Of a DNA stretch of 64,000 nt, positions 39,008-49,518 are shown in pieces; position 1 is the stretch's first letter; each line of letters starts with the position of its first letter. The position numbers and the translations under genes are program-made. Source of the stretch: Mycobacterium sp. 852002-51163_SCH5372311 (GTDB lineage: Bacteria; Actinomycetota; Actinomycetes; Mycobacteriales; Mycobacteriaceae). The notes beneath the pieces are model-generated. The model did not search any database. It saw nothing but the letters and a program-made list of their open reading frames with translations, and was not told the origin of the DNA. The DNA lies in contig NZ_LZIJ01000034.1 in the NCBI RefSeq assembly GCF_001667115.1, positions 1-64,000 on the forward strand. Direction: 5' to 3'.

Positions 39008-42000
39008 ATGAGCGAGTTCCATGCGTCGCTGCCGCCGGATCTTCCCGGTCTCCCCTCGGCCGAGGGACCCTTACCCGGCCCGGAGCAATTGATCGGCCGC
39101 CCCCGCGCGTTGGCCGTGGACGTACTCGGTGAATTGCACGGTCCGCTGTTCTACTCGGACTTCAACGGCGGCATCAGGAAGCTCTACGCGTGCTCGCTGG
39201 AGCTCGTTGCCGAGCTTTGCGACGAAAGCCGGTTCGCCAAGAACCTCACGGCAACCCTCGCCCGAGTCAGGCCGTTGGCAGGCGACGGCCTGTTCACGGC
39301 CTACCACGGAGAACCGAACTGGCAGCGAGCCCATGATGTCCTCGTACCGGGCTTCAGTTACGCGGGCTTGCGCGCCTATCACCGCGCGATGCTAGACATC
39401 AACTGCAAACTGATCAACCGGTGGGACGCCAGTGCCGGAGTCGGGCCGGTGGATGTGTCTAACGACTTGCAGAAGCTGGCCATGGACACCGTGGGGCTCG
39501 CAGGATTCGGTTCGCGCTTTGACTCTTTCGACTGCCCGGGCCTGGCTGCGATTCCGCAGAGCTTCACAACGGCCCTGGGGGAGTTGGTATCTGAAGCGCC
39601 GACGCCGGTTTTCAACGAAGAATTGGGCACTTTGTACGCGTTCATCGACGGGCTGATAGCCGAGCACACATCCGGCGGTCGTGAATTCGAGGACCTGTTG
39701 GCGTTGATGCTGCAACAGGATTCGGACGGCAAACCTGTGCTGGAGACGGAGAACATCCGCAACCAGATCCTGACCTTCCTGATCGCCGGCCAGCTCACCA
39801 CATCGGAATTGATGCCCAACGCGCTGTACAACATCGTCAACGATCCGACCGTCCTGCATCGGGCGCAGGCAGAGGTAGACGCGGTGTTCGGAGCCGAAGA
39901 CGACTACCTGCCCGGATACGACGACATCGGCAAGCTGACCTATCTGCGGCAGGTCATCGAGGAAACCCTGCGACTGTCCCCGCCGGTGCTCAGTTTCGAT
40001 CGAATGGCCTTGGAAGACACCGTGATCGGTGGCAAGTATCCGATCAAGCGCGGCGAGGCGGTCACGGTACTTACCGGCGCATTGCACCGCCAGCCGCAGT
40101 GGGGCGACAACGTCGAGCTATTCGATCCCGACCGCTTCGCTCCCGAACGTTCGGCGGCCCGGCCGGCCGCGTTGTTCAAACCTTTTGGAACCGGCGCACG
40201 ATCATGCATCGGCCGGCAGTTCGCGCTCCATGAGGCGGCCATGGCACTGGCCCGGATCGTCCATCGCTACCGCCTCCTCGACACCTTCCACTACGTGCCG
40301 CAGTGGGAAACTCCGAACAGCCGTCGGCCGGTCGGATTCCAGCTCGATGTCCTCCGGCGCACCGCACAGGACCGCCGTACCGACGCACCCGGCGTCGAGG
40401 CGGCCGCCGGACAGAACGCAGTGCAGCACCCAACGGCGATCATGGCCGGCACCAGGCTGGTCATCTTTCACGGCTCCAACCTCGGCACGTGCCGTGCGCT
40501 GGCCCGCCAATTCGCCGATGATGCAACGGCTCTGGGCTGCGTCGCGACAGTGGCGCCCCTCGATGACGCCGTTGGCGGCTTCCCTGAAGCCGAGGCGATC
40601 GTGATCATCGCTTCCTCCTACAACGGACAGCCGACCGACGATGCGCGCGCCTTCCTCACCTGGCTACTCGACGCCGATACCACGCTGGATCCGACACCCA
40701 ACGTCGCTGTTCTCGGCGTGGGTGACCACAACTGGGCGGACACCTACCAGGTGGTTCCGCAACGCATCGACGAGCGCCTCCACGAGCTGGAAGCCAACCG
40801 ATTGGTCCCGCGGGCAGCGGCCGACACCTCGGGGGACATGGTCGGCACGATCGAGGAGTTCGCAGCCGCGCTGTGGTCATCGTTGGCCGAACGCTTCGGA
40901 GACCCCGACGCGGCGCCCCTCACGGATGCAGACGAACCGCTTTACGAGATGCGCCAGATCGTCGGGCCGGTGACGGCGGCGATGGACGCACGGTCGTCGG
41001 TGATACCGATGACCATCGTCGAGAACACCCAACTGGTCAGCGCCGGGCTGGGGCAAGCCAAAACCAATGTCCGCGTGGACCTTCCGGACGGCGTCGACTA
41101 CCAAACGGGCGACCACCTCACGGTGATGGCCGACAACCCGCCCGAGGTGGTCGACGCGGTTCTGGCGCAACTGGGCATCGACCCTGGATTGAGGTTAGCG
41201 ATCAATCCTCGGCGCAGCTCTCGGCGGCTCATCGCGCTGGACCGGGAGGTCAGCGCACGAGAACTGCTCACGCACTTCGTCGAATTGCGAAAACCGGTGA
41301 CCAGCAGTCAATTACGCAGTCTTGCGGCGGCCAACGGCAATCCTGCGGAGCGCCGGCGGCTTACTGAACTGGCCGAGGCCTCAGACGGCTGCCCGCTCAG
41401 CGTGCTGGAATGCCTCGACGAATATCCGGCTTGCGTGCTCACCGGTGCCGAACTTCTCGAGCTGCTCGACCCTATGGTGCCGAGGCACTATTCGATCGCA
41501 TCGTCGTCGATGCTGTCGCCACGCACGGTAGGACTGGTCGTCAGTGTGCTGGATGCGCCGGCTCGTTCAGGTCACGGTCTGTTCAAAGGTGTCGCGTCCA
41601 ATTACCTGGCGACAGTCCAACCCGGCCAAGTGATCCGGGCGCGCGTCGACCCGGCCCGGCAGGCATTCAGGGCCGGTGCCGATCCGGCCAAGAACGTGAT
41701 CCTGGTCAGTGCCGGTACCGGCGTCGCACCGTTCCTCGGTTTCCTCGGCGACCGACTGGCAGCACAGAGCGCCGGAGCGCCGGTGGAGCCTGCGTTGTGC
41801 TTTTTCGGGGTGCGTGACCCGGAGGTCGATTACATCTTCCGAGACCGCTTCGAGCAGGCCGAATCCATCGGCATCGTGCAGATGCGCCCGGCCTTCTCCA
41901 GGGCGCCGCAGGGCGGGGTTCGCTATGTGCAGGACCGGATCGCCGCGGACGCCGACGACGTGTGGGACCTGTTGGGTGACCCGGGCAAGGACGCCCACGT

Positions 42001-42160
42001 CTACGTGTGCGGCGACGGCGCGCGGATGGCGCCGGCGGTGCGCGGATCGTTCCTCGACATTTATCGGGCACGGACGGGCGCTGATGATGGTCAGGCCCGC
42101 GACTGGCTGAACGGCCTCATCGAGTCCGACCGCTACGTCGAGGACGTGTGGGCCGGGTGA
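39008..42160 (+). CDS. Self-sufficient cytochrome P450 - NADPH-P450 reductase fusion (CYP102-like)
   Basis: A 1050-aa fusion like P450 BM3. The P450 domain (1-470) has EETLRL (ExxR), and heme-ligand Cys400 in FGTGARSCIG. The FMN domain (about 482-630) starts VIFHGSNLGTCRALA and has SSYNGQPTDDA. The FAD/NADPH domain (about 660-1050) has PRHYSIASSS, SAGTGVAPFLGF and ends YVEDVWAG. The I-helix, normally AGHETTS in BM3, reads AGQLTTS (260-266): the acidic residue before Thr264 is Leu263. Family members hydroxylate fatty acids; the change may alter proton delivery or substrate range. Confidence 0.93.
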   Translation: MSEFHASLPPDLPGLPSAEGPLPGPEQLIGRPRALAVDVLGELHGPLFYSDFNGGIRKLYACSLELVAELCDESRFAKNLTATLARVRPLAGDGLFTAYHGEPNWQRAHDVLVPGFSYAGLRAYHRAMLDINCKLINRWDASAGVGPVDVSNDLQKLAMDTVGLAGFGSRFDSFDCPGLAAIPQSFTTALGELVSEAPTPVFNEELGTLYAFIDGLIAEHTSGGREFEDLLALMLQQDSDGKPVLETENIRNQILTFLIAGQLTTSELMPNALYNIVNDPTVLHRAQAEVDAVFGAEDDYLPGYDDIGKLTYLRQVIEETLRLSPPVLSFDRMALEDTVIGGKYPIKRGEAVTVLTGALHRQPQWGDNVELFDPDRFAPERSAARPAALFKPFGTGARSCIGRQFALHEAAMALARIVHRYRLLDTFHYVPQWETPNSRRPVGFQLDVLRRTAQDRRTDAPGVEAAAGQNAVQHPTAIMAGTRLVIFHGSNLGTCRALARQFADDATALGCVATVAPLDDAVGGFPEAEAIVIIASSYNGQPTDDARAFLTWLLDADTTLDPTPNVAVLGVGDHNWADTYQVVPQRIDERLHELEANRLVPRAAADTSGDMVGTIEEFAAALWSSLAERFGDPDAAPLTDADEPLYEMRQIVGPVTAAMDARSSVIPMTIVENTQLVSAGLGQAKTNVRVDLPDGVDYQTGDHLTVMADNPPEVVDAVLAQLGIDPGLRLAINPRRSSRRLIALDREVSARELLTHFVELRKPVTSSQLRSLAAANGNPAERRRLTELAEASDGCPLSVLECLDEYPACVLTGAELLELLDPMVPRHYSIASSSMLSPRTVGLVVSVLDAPARSGHGLFKGVASNYLATVQPGQVIRARVDPARQAFRAGADPAKNVILVSAGTGVAPFLGFLGDRLAAQSAGAPVEPALCFFGVRDPEVDYIFRDRFEQAESIGIVQMRPAFSRAPQGGVRYVQDRIAADADDVWDLLGDPGKDAHVYVCGDGARMAPAVRGSFLDIYRARTGADDGQARDWLNGLIESDRYVEDVWAG

Positions 42161-42289
42161 AAGTGATTTCGCGGAGTGCTCGGCACTGCGCTGGGCAACG
42201 AAGGATTGCCAGGATGATTCGGTAGGAGGAAGGTATCCGGTACCGGTGGCGCCGCCCAGGGTGCCGCCCCGACCTCAGACGGGCTGACC

Positions 42290-42910
42290 GTGTACGCGCG
42301 CTCTACCACCATCCAGGCGCAACCCGCTCTGATCGACGCTGGGATTGCGCATTTTCGCGATGTCACCTGGCCCATCCTCCAGGGCATCGACGGCTGTCTC
42401 GGCATGTCCGTATTGGTCAACCGTGGGTCAGGCAGATGCATATTGACCAACTCGTGGCAGACCAAAGAGGCCATGCACGCGAGCGCCGAGCAGGTGCGGT
42501 TGGAGAACAAGCGGGCCGCCGACATGCTCGGCGGTTCGCCGATCGACAACCTGTGGCAGATCGCGGTTGTGCGCCGCGATGACAGCAAAGGTCCTGGTGC
42601 CTGCGTGCGTGCCGCATGGCTCAAAGCGCGACCGGAGCTGTTCGAGAGCGCCATCGACTTCTACCGGCAGAAGATGCTTCCGGCTATCGAGGGCTTTGAC
42701 GGCTTCTGCAGTGCCAGCCTGATGGTCGACCCCACCGCCGCGCGGGCGGTCGCATCGGTGACGTTCGACAGCGTGGGATCGATGGAACGAAGCGCTGACG
42801 CGACCGGCGCGTTGCAGACGGCAATGCTTCGCGACCTCGACCTGGACCAGGATGATGTCGGCGAGTTCGAGCTGGCCCTCGCTCATCTCAGGGTGCCCCG
42901 ACAGGACTGA
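42290..42910 (+). CDS. Tandem ABM-like (dimeric alpha-beta barrel) protein
   Basis: A 206-aa protein with two similar halves. Each half contains IDAGIAHFRDVTWPILQGIDGCLGMSVLV-like or SAIDFYRQKMLPAIEGFDGFCSASLMV-like helix-strand units of the antibiotic-biosynthesis-monooxygenase fold. GTG 42290 (MYARSTTIQ) is the only usable start, although AGGAGGAAGG stands 56 nt further up without an initiation codon near it. It lies 129 bp after the P450 fusion and may share its transcript. No catalytic residue is identifiable. Confidence 0.75.
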   Translation: MYARSTTIQAQPALIDAGIAHFRDVTWPILQGIDGCLGMSVLVNRGSGRCILTNSWQTKEAMHASAEQVRLENKRAADMLGGSPIDNLWQIAVVRRDDSKGPGACVRAAWLKARPELFESAIDFYRQKMLPAIEGFDGFCSASLMVDPTAARAVASVTFDSVGSMERSADATGALQTAMLRDLDLDQDDVGEFELALAHLRVPRQD

Positions 42911-43023
42911 GGCGGTCCTCGGCGCCACGGCGGTAATACCAGGTAACAGCCACTTTCAGCTCACAGCTCCTACATAAGCAGCGCATAGCCGCCACTACTG
43001 TTAACCCAGGCATCATGCGTCTC

Positions 43024-43392
43024 ATGAGTGAAACACCTGAAACCCCCACCGTGCGGGCGCACACCGCTACCGCACCTAGTCCAGTCGCAGAAGAACCCGT
43101 CCGCAGAACCCCCAGAGTCTTTCTGGGTGCGGCGTGGGTAGCCATCGTCGCCGGGATCGTGTTCATCGTCGCGGTCATCTTCTTCACCGGCTACAGCCTC
43201 GGACGGCACGCCGGCCACGGCGGCTATCACCACCACGGTCACCACAAGCATCACGGGATGATGTACCACCGGCACGGCCCCGGCGGTGCGGGTGGGCCCG
43301 GCGCGACCACGCCTGGCGGCGCCCCGTCCGTGTCCCCCTCGCCGGGTCCCGGCCAGATTCCGTCGTCGGTCTCCCCGTCGCGGACGCCTTAG
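43024..43392 (+). CDS. His-rich single-pass membrane protein, first paralogue
   Basis: A 122-aa protein (MSETPETPTVRAH...). One membrane helix (VFLGAAWVAIVAGIVFIVAVIFF) is followed by a histidine cluster (HAGHGGYHHHGHHKHHGMMY) and a Gly/Pro/Ser tail. It probably corresponds to Rv3706c. It starts at 43024 by homology with the next gene; an ATG at 43015 is also in frame. Metal binding at the outer face is plausible but unproven. Confidence 0.75.
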   Translation: MSETPETPTVRAHTATAPSPVAEEPVRRTPRVFLGAAWVAIVAGIVFIVAVIFFTGYSLGRHAGHGGYHHHGHHKHHGMMYHRHGPGGAGGPGATTPGGAPSVSPSPGPGQIPSSVSPSRTP

Positions 43393-43448
43393 TCAACTTG
43401 CTCACGGGGCACGAGGGGACCCCGGCGGGTCTAACCCACAACCAGCAG

Positions 43449-43472
43449 CCCGGCGCTCGCGCGAGCGCCGGG
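43449..43472 (+). terminator. 24-bp perfect palindrome after the first His-rich gene
   Basis: CCCGGCGCTCGC is followed immediately by its reverse complement. It lies 57 bp after the stop of the first His-rich gene and before the second, fitting a stem terminator without U-tract. Confidence 0.5.
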
Positions 43473-43565
43473 CCGCGGTATTTCGTACCCGGCAGCTGAA
43501 TTCACAGAAAACTCCTCTAACCAACTCGTTTCGGCGCTCGCGCGCCGAGGGCAGTATTGGGAGGC

Positions 43566-43949
43566 ATGAGCGAATCACCTGAAACGTCGAGTCCGTCGAC
43601 CGCGGTCGCCGCCGCTCCTCCGCCGCCACGGGAAAAGCCGCCCCGGCTCTATGTCGTCGCGGCGTGGGTGGTCATAGTTGCCGGCATCGTCTTCATCCTG
43701 TCAACCGTATTCTTCACCGGCGCAGTCATTTTCGGGTCTTATCACCACTGCCATCACCACCATCACCACGGCATGTACCGGCACTGGGGGCCGCCCGGGC
43801 CGGGCGGCGGGCCCTGGCAGTGGGGTCCCGGTATGCCCGGCATGAGCCCCGGTGCACCAGCCGGACCTCCCGGTGGGCCAGGTGGGCCCGCCCAGTCACC
43901 GTCGGCGCCCGCTCCGCCGTCTGCGTCCAGCACACCGCCGCGTCCGTAG
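43566..43949 (+). CDS. His-rich single-pass membrane protein, second paralogue
   Basis: A 127-aa paralogue (MSESPETSSPST...). The helix LYVVAAWVVIVAGIVFILSTVFF aligns with the first copy. A HHCHHHHHHGMYRHWG cluster and a Gly/Pro/Met-rich tail (GPGMPGMSPGAP) follow. The conserved MSExPET start and AWV-IVAGIVFI helix show tandem duplication with divergent tails (Rv3705A-like). Function unknown. Confidence 0.78.
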   Translation: MSESPETSSPSTAVAAAPPPPREKPPRLYVVAAWVVIVAGIVFILSTVFFTGAVIFGSYHHCHHHHHHGMYRHWGPPGPGGGPWQWGPGMPGMSPGAPAGPPGGPGGPAQSPSAPAPPSASSTPPRP

Positions 43950-44061
43950 CCGGCCGGCACCAGCCCGAAGCCGTTGGCGGACAACATCATTGGTCATCAC
44001 GGCAAGGCGCGAAGGAGCCGGTGCTGACGCGCGACCGCCGTGCCTGGCATGATCGAGACCT

Positions 44062-44490
44062 ATGACAATTGAAGTCGTTTACACCACCGCATCCACCGCG
44101 ACCGGCGGCGGCCGCGACGGCCACGTGAAGTCCGACGACGGCCGCATCGACCTGGAGACCCGACCGCCGAAGGCGATGGGCGGCAACGGTGAGGGCACCA
44201 ACCCCGAGCAACTGTTCTCGGCCGGTTACGCCGCCTGCTTCCTGGGTGCGCTACGGCTGGTGGCCGGCAGGGCGAAGGTCAAGCTGGACGACGCCACCAA
44301 CGTCACCGTCGAGGTCGGGTTCGGCAAGGACTCCGATGGCGGTTTCGGCCTCACCGGAAAGATCGTCGGCTATCTGCCGGGCCTGGAGCAGGGCGCCGCC
44401 GACGACCTCGTCGAGCAGGCCCACCAGGTGTGCCCGTACTCCAAGGCCACCCGGGGAAACATCGACGTCGAAATTTCGGCCAAGGTCTAG
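44062..44490 (+). CDS. ohr: Organic hydroperoxide resistance protein (Ohr/OsmC family)
   Basis: A 142-aa thiol peroxidase reducing organic hydroperoxides. Active-site Cys59 in GYAACFLGAL and Cys124 in HQVCPYSKATRGN are both present, with TNPEQLFSAGYA typical of the Ohr branch. Full length. It stands between the His-rich genes and the secreted sensor-domain gene whose GTG follows 4 nt after the ohr stop. No OhrR-type regulator is adjacent. Confidence 0.92.
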   Translation: MTIEVVYTTASTATGGGRDGHVKSDDGRIDLETRPPKAMGGNGEGTNPEQLFSAGYAACFLGALRLVAGRAKVKLDDATNVTVEVGFGKDSDGGFGLTGKIVGYLPGLEQGAADDLVEQAHQVCPYSKATRGNIDVEISAKV

Positions 44491-44493
44491 CCC

Positions 44494-45135
44494 GTGCGAG
44501 CCGCCGTCGCGATGGGGACCCTTGGTCTGGCCATCTGCGGAGCGGTCCCCGTCGCGCACGCCCATCCGTCGGATCCGGGCGTGGTCTCCTACGCGGTGCT
44601 CGGCAGGGGATCGGTCGGCAACATCGTCGGCGCGCCGATGGGATGGGAATCGGTGTTCACCGAGCCCTACCAGGGCTTCTCGGTCGACCTCCCGGTCTGC
44701 AACAACTGGGCCGACATCGGCTTACCCGAGGTGTACGGTGACCCCGACCTGGCGTCGTTCAACGGGGCCACCACCCAGACGTCGGCCAACGACCAAACCC
44801 ACTACGTCAAGCAGGCCGTCGGGGTATTCGCCGGCAACGACGCGGCGGCCCGCGCCTTCCACCGGGTCACGGATCGCACGGTGGGCTGCTCGGGCCAGAC
44901 CACCGCGATGCATCTGGATAACGGCACCACACAGGTGTGGTCGTTCGACGGCGGACCGCCGACCGCGACCGACGCGAACTGGACCAAGCAGGAAGCGGGC
45001 ACCGACCGGCGGTGCTTCGTTCAAACCCGGCTGCGGGAAAACGTGTTGCTGCAGGCCAAGGTGTGCCAATCCGGCAACGCCGGTCCGGCGGTCAACGTTT
45101 TGGCAGGGGCGATGCAGAACGCGTTGGGCCAGTAG
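44494..45135 (+). CDS. Secreted PknH_C-like sensor-domain protein (Rv3705c)
   Basis: A 213-aa exported protein. A signal peptide (MRAAVAMGTLGLAICGAVPV, cleavage near AHA) precedes a domain with four visible cysteines (PVCNNWADI, TVGCSGQTT, DRRCFVQTR, AKVCQSGN) in the PknH-sensor-like pattern. The GTG start is 4 nt from the ohr stop. Unlike the lipoprotein at 32282 it has no lipobox, so it is probably released. Confidence 0.78.
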   Translation: MRAAVAMGTLGLAICGAVPVAHAHPSDPGVVSYAVLGRGSVGNIVGAPMGWESVFTEPYQGFSVDLPVCNNWADIGLPEVYGDPDLASFNGATTQTSANDQTHYVKQAVGVFAGNDAAARAFHRVTDRTVGCSGQTTAMHLDNGTTQVWSFDGGPPTATDANWTKQEAGTDRRCFVQTRLRENVLLQAKVCQSGNAGPAVNVLAGAMQNALGQ

Positions 45136-45276
45136 TTCTGGTTGAGTATTTGGCTCATCGGGAATATGTCGGTGCGATCTGGAAGATGAAGTGGTGGCGG
45201 TTATCGTTCCGGTAGCCGCGCAACTAACGGTCCACAGGGCATGCTTGGACATGCTCGGGCCCGGAGGGATCGTGAT

Positions 45277-46551
45277 ATGACCGTCACCGCCGCGACCTCG
45301 CAGCGGCCGGATTCGGGCGAAGCGGAGATGGCCAGTTCCGCGGCCGCTGCTCAATACATCGCAGAGACCTGTTTGGTCGATGCCCCCCTGGGCCGAGTCG
45401 GTTTGGAGATGGAGGCACACTGCTTCGACCCCGCCGACCCGTACCGGAGGCCGAGCTGGCAGGAAATCACCGCGGTCCTCGAGCCGCTGCCCACACTTCC
45501 CGGCGGCAGCGCGGTCACCGTGGAGCCCGGCGGCGCCGTCGAACTGTCCGGCCCACCCATCGAGGGTGTGGTGCCGGCCATTGCCGACATGCGTCGCGAT
45601 CAGGCCGTGCTGCGGTCAGGTTTTGCCGACGCGGGGCTGGGGCTGGTTTTTCTGGGCGCCGATCCGCTGCGGCCGCCGCACCGCATCAACCCGGGCGCGC
45701 GTTACCGCGCCATGGAGCAGTTCTTCGCCGCCAGCGACTCGGCTGAGGCGGGCGCGGCGATGATGACCTCGACCGCGTCGATCCAAGTGAACCTGGACGC
45801 CGGGCCGCAGGCAGGTTGGGCCGCCCGGGTGCGCCTGGCGCATGCCTTGGGGCCCACGATGATTGCGGTGGCCGCCAACTCTCCGATGCTCGGCGGCGAG
45901 TTCTCCGGCTGGCTGTCCACCCGGCAGCGAGTGTGGGGCCAGATGGACTCCGCCCGATGCGGGCCCATCCTGGGCGCCAGCGGTGTCGACCCCGGCACCG
46001 ACTGGGCGCGCTACGCACTCAAGGCGCCGGTGATGCTGGTGAATAACCCGGAGGCCACCGCGGTCACCCACTACGTGCCCTTCACCGACTGGGTGGACGG
46101 CCGGGTGTTGCTCGGCGACCGCCGCCCCACCGTGGCGGACCTGGAGTATCACCTGACCACACTGTTTCCGCCGGTACGCCCGCGCCAGTGGCTAGAGATC
46201 CGCTACCTCGACAGCGTGCCGGACGAGTTCTGGCCCGCACTGCTGTTCACGCTGGTCATGTTGCTCGACGATCCGAATGCCGCCGACATCGCTGCCGAAG
46301 CCGTCGAACCGGTAGCCACCGCCTGGGACAACGCCGCCCGCCTCGGCCTGCGTGATCGCCGCCTGTACGAGGCGGCCAACCGGTGCGTGGCAGTGGCAGC
46401 TGAGCAGGCGCCACCAGAACTCACCGACGCGATGGAGCGATTGGTCCGCAACGTCGAACAGGGCCGCTGCCCCGGGGACGACTTTTCCGACCAGGTAATC
46501 GCACACGGCATCGCCCCGACCGTCGCGCGGCTAACCGAAGGGGACGTGTGA
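45277..46551 (+). CDS. egtA: Ergothioneine biosynthesis glutamate-cysteine ligase EgtA
   Basis: A 424-aa GCS2-type ligase making gamma-Glu-Cys, the sulfur donor for ergothioneine. Blocks [30 protein letters not shown] and [14 protein letters not shown] match the family ATP/Glu-binding core. GGAGGG lies 9 nt before ATG 45277; upstream in-frame ATG at 45241 is less likely. First gene of egtABCDE, each overlapping the next. Confidence 0.93.
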   Translation: MTVTAATSQRPDSGEAEMASSAAAAQYIAETCLVDAPLGRVGLEMEAHCFDPADPYRRPSWQEITAVLEPLPTLPGGSAVTVEPGGAVELSGPPIEGVVPAIADMRRDQAVLRSGFADAGLGLVFLGADPLRPPHRINPGARYRAMEQFFAASDSAEAGAAMMTSTASIQVNLDAGPQAGWAARVRLAHALGPTMIAVAANSPMLGGEFSGWLSTRQRVWGQMDSARCGPILGASGVDPGTDWARYALKAPVMLVNNPEATAVTHYVPFTDWVDGRVLLGDRRPTVADLEYHLTTLFPPVRPRQWLEIRYLDSVPDEFWPALLFTLVMLLDDPNAADIAAEAVEPVATAWDNAARLGLRDRRLYEAANRCVAVAAEQAPPELTDAMERLVRNVEQGRCPGDDFSDQVIAHGIAPTVARLTEGDV

Positions 46552-47837
46552 CCTCCCGACAACGACTTGCCGACGATCTGGAGCGGGCGCGCACGCGCAC
46601 ACTACGGCTGGTCGATTTCGACGATGCCGAACTTTGTCGTCAATACGATCCGCTGATGAGCCCACTGGTGTGGGATCTGGCGCATATCGGTCAGCAGGAA
46701 GAGCTGTGGCTGCTGCGTGCCGGCGACCCGAACCGGCCGGGAATGCTGCCGCCGGCAGTCGAGACCCTCTACGACGCCTTCGAACACTCCCGCGCCAGTC
46801 GGGTCGACCTGCCGCTGCTGTCACCGGATCGCGCGCGCTCGTATTGCCGCACCGTGCGATCCGCCGCGCTGGACGCCCTCGACGCACTTCCGGACGACCC
46901 AGCTTTCGACCGAACGCGGTTCACCTTCGGGATGGTGATCAGCCACGAAAACCAACACGACGAGACGATGCTGCAGGCACTGAACCTGCGCCCGGGGCCG
47001 CCGCTCCTCACCGACGCCGCCGCCTTGCCCGCGGGCCGCCCTCGTCTCGGCGGAACGTCGGTGTTGGTGCCCGGCGGCCCGTTCCAGCTGGGTGTGGACG
47101 CCGCCGTCGAACCCTACTCATTGGACAACGAACGCCCTGCCCACATCGTCGACGTGCCGGCGTTCCGGATCGGCCGGGTGCCCGTCACCAACGGCGAATG
47201 GCAACACTTCATCGACGACGGCGGCTACACCCAGCCGCGGTGGTGGTCGGACCGCGGCTGGCAGCATCGCCTCAAGGCGGGTCTTACCGCGCCGCAATTC
47301 TGGGCTGCCGACGGGCGAGGGCGAACCCGGTTCGGCTACGTCGAGGACATTCCGCCTGACGAACCGGTACAGCACATCAGCTACTTCGAGGCCGAGGCCT
47401 ACGCGGCCTGGGCCGGAGCCCGCTTACCAACTGAGGCGGAATGGGAGAAGGCCTGCGCGTGGGATCCGGCGACGAACACCCGACGCCGCTATCCATGGGG
47501 TGACGAGGCGCCGTCGGACGTTCGCGCCAACCTCGGGGGCACCTCGCTGCGTCCGGCCCCGGTGGGCACCTACCCTGGCGGGGCTTCGGCTTACGGGGCG
47601 GAGCAGATGCTGGGCGACGTCTGGGAGTGGACGAGCTCACCGCTGCGGCCCTGGCCCGGATTCGTGCCCATGGTGTATCAGCGTTACTCGCAGCCGTTCT
47701 TCGACGGCGACTACCGGGTGTTGCGGGGTGGATCGTGGGCCGTGGAGTCGGCCATCCTGCGGCCCAGTTTCCGCAATTGGGATCACCCGTACCGTCGTCA
47801 GATCTTTTCCGGCGTCCGGTTGGCGTGGGACGTCTGA
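46548..47837 (+). CDS. egtB: Sulfoxide synthase EgtB
   Basis: A 429-aa non-heme iron enzyme joining gamma-Glu-Cys to hercynine. The N-terminal DinB-like domain has the iron facial triad: His in [11 protein letters not shown] and the two His of [10 protein letters not shown]. The C-terminal FGE-sulfatase domain has [28 protein letters not shown] and [14 protein letters not shown] 46548 overlaps egtA by 4 nt. Confidence 0.94.
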   Translation: MTSRQRLADDLERARTRTLRLVDFDDAELCRQYDPLMSPLVWDLAHIGQQEELWLLRAGDPNRPGMLPPAVETLYDAFEHSRASRVDLPLLSPDRARSYCRTVRSAALDALDALPDDPAFDRTRFTFGMVISHENQHDETMLQALNLRPGPPLLTDAAALPAGRPRLGGTSVLVPGGPFQLGVDAAVEPYSLDNERPAHIVDVPAFRIGRVPVTNGEWQHFIDDGGYTQPRWWSDRGWQHRLKAGLTAPQFWAADGRGRTRFGYVEDIPPDEPVQHISYFEAEAYAAWAGARLPTEAEWEKACAWDPATNTRRRYPWGDEAPSDVRANLGGTSLRPAPVGTYPGGASAYGAEQMLGDVWEWTSSPLRPWPGFVPMVYQRYSQPFFDGDYRVLRGGSWAVESAILRPSFRNWDHPYRRQIFSGVRLAWDV

Positions 47838-48544
47838 TGTGCCGTCACCTCGGCTGGCTCGGAGCTGACGTCACCGTCTCATCGCTAATGCTGGACCCGC
47901 CCTATGGCCTTCGGGTCCAGTCGTATGCGCCGCGCCGGCAAAAGCACTGCTTGCTGAACGCCGACGGATGGGGGGTCGGGTTTTTCGACGGCGAGGTACC
48001 CAGGCGCTGGCGCAGTGCGGCGCCGTTGTGGGGCGACGTGTCGTTCGAGTCGGTCGCGCCTGCCCTGCGCAGCCACTGCGTGGTGGCCGCGGTGCGCTCG
48101 GCCACCGCCGGCATGCCGATCGAGGTCAGCGCGACAGCACCGTTCACCGATGGCCGATGGCTGTTGTCGCACAACGGGATTGTCGACCGCGGTCTACTTC
48201 CGCTCAGCCGGTCGGCCGAATCGGTATGCGACAGTGCGATGCTCGCGGCCACCATATTCGAGCGAGGAATGGATGCCCTGGGTGACACGGTCGTGGAATT
48301 GGGGACCGCCGATCCCATTGCCAGACTCAACGTGCTGGCCGCCAACGGATCTCGACTACTGGCCACCGCCTGGGGCGACACCTTGTCCATCCTGCACCGC
48401 GCCGGCGGTGTGGTGCTGGCCAGCGAGCCTTACGACGACGACCCCGAATGGGAGGACGTGCCGGACCGCCATCTCGTCGAAGTGACGGCGAACGGTGTCA
48501 CCCTGACCCCGCTGGTTCCCGCAAAATCCGCGAAAGGACCTTGA
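47837..48544 (+). CDS. egtC: Gamma-glutamyl hydrolase EgtC
   Basis: A 235-aa class II glutamine amidotransferase-like hydrolase removing the gamma-glutamyl group from the EgtB product. The catalytic Cys2 follows the initiator Met (MCRHLG), and [10 protein letters not shown] and LLSHNGIV are present. Its ATG shares one base with the egtB stop (TGATG). Confidence 0.93.
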   Translation: MCRHLGWLGADVTVSSLMLDPPYGLRVQSYAPRRQKHCLLNADGWGVGFFDGEVPRRWRSAAPLWGDVSFESVAPALRSHCVVAAVRSATAGMPIEVSATAPFTDGRWLLSHNGIVDRGLLPLSRSAESVCDSAMLAATIFERGMDALGDTVVELGTADPIARLNVLAANGSRLLATAWGDTLSILHRAGGVVLASEPYDDDPEWEDVPDRHLVEVTANGVTLTPLVPAKSAKGP

Positions 48545-49518
48545 TGACGCCGTCGCTGTCCAACCACCTCGCCGCCGACGCGGCGTATCAGGCGTTGCGC
48601 CGCGATGTGTCCGAGGGGTTGCAGAAGACGCCGAAATCTCTGCCGCCCAAGTGGTTCTACGACTCGGTGGGCAGCGACCTGTTCGACCAGATCACCCGGC
48701 TGCCCGAGTATTACCCGACCCGTGCCGAGGCCGAGATCCTGCGTGCCCGGTCGGCGGAGGTCGCATCCGCGAGCCGGGCCGACACCCTGGTCGAACTGGG
48801 GGCGGGGACGTCGGAGAAGACCCGACTGTTACTGGATGCGCTGCGCGATCGTGGATCGCTGCGCAGGTTTGTGCCCTTCGACGTCGACGCCACCATGCTG
48901 TCGACCACCGCCGCGGCTATTCAACGTGAATATCCAGGCGTCGAAATCGCCGCTGTCTGCGGCGATTTCGAGGAACACCTGAGTGAAATCCCCAGCGGCG
49001 GACGACGGCTGTTCGTGTTCTTGGGATCGACGATCGGCAACCTCACCGCTGAGCCGCGTGCGGAGTTCCTCGCCACCCTGGCCGCGGTGATGCGGCCTGG
49101 CGACGGACTGCTGCTGGGCAGCGACTTGGTCAAGGATATCGACCGGTTGGTGCGGGCCTACGACGATACGGCCGGCGTGACGGCACGGTTCAACCGCAAC
49201 GTGCTCGCGGTGATCAACCGGGAACTGGACGCCGACTTCGACGTCGACGCCTATCAGCACGTCGCGCGGTGGAACACCGAAGAGGAACGCATCGAGATGT
49301 GGTTGCGGTCCGATCGTCGTCAACGGGTGCGCGTCGGTGGGCTCGATTTGAGCGTCGATTTTGCGGCGGGCGAGGAGATGCTGACCGAAGTGTCGTGCAA
49401 GTTCCGCCCGGACGGAGTGAATGCCGAATTGGCCGCGGCCGGCTTGCGCCGCATCCGCTGGTGGACCGACGGCGCCGGCGACTTCGGACTGTCCCTCGCC
49501 GTCAAGCCCGACAAGTGA
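48544..49518 (+). CDS. egtD: Histidine N-alpha-methyltransferase EgtD
   Basis: A 324-aa SAM-dependent enzyme trimethylating histidine to hercynine. [33 protein letters not shown] is the DUF2260 signature (shown in part: [15 protein letters not shown]); SAM motif is [28 protein letters not shown] is the post-I block. The ATG shares one base with the egtC stop. Confidence 0.94.
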   Translation: MTPSLSNHLAADAAYQALRRDVSEGLQKTPKSLPPKWFYDSVGSDLFDQITRLPEYYPTRAEAEILRARSAEVASASRADTLVELGAGTSEKTRLLLDALRDRGSLRRFVPFDVDATMLSTTAAAIQREYPGVEIAAVCGDFEEHLSEIPSGGRRLFVFLGSTIGNLTAEPRAEFLATLAAVMRPGDGLLLGSDLVKDIDRLVRAYDDTAGVTARFNRNVLAVINRELDADFDVDAYQHVARWNTEEERIEMWLRSDRRQRVRVGGLDLSVDFAAGEEMLTEVSCKFRPDGVNAELAAAGLRRIRWWTDGAGDFGLSLAVKPDK

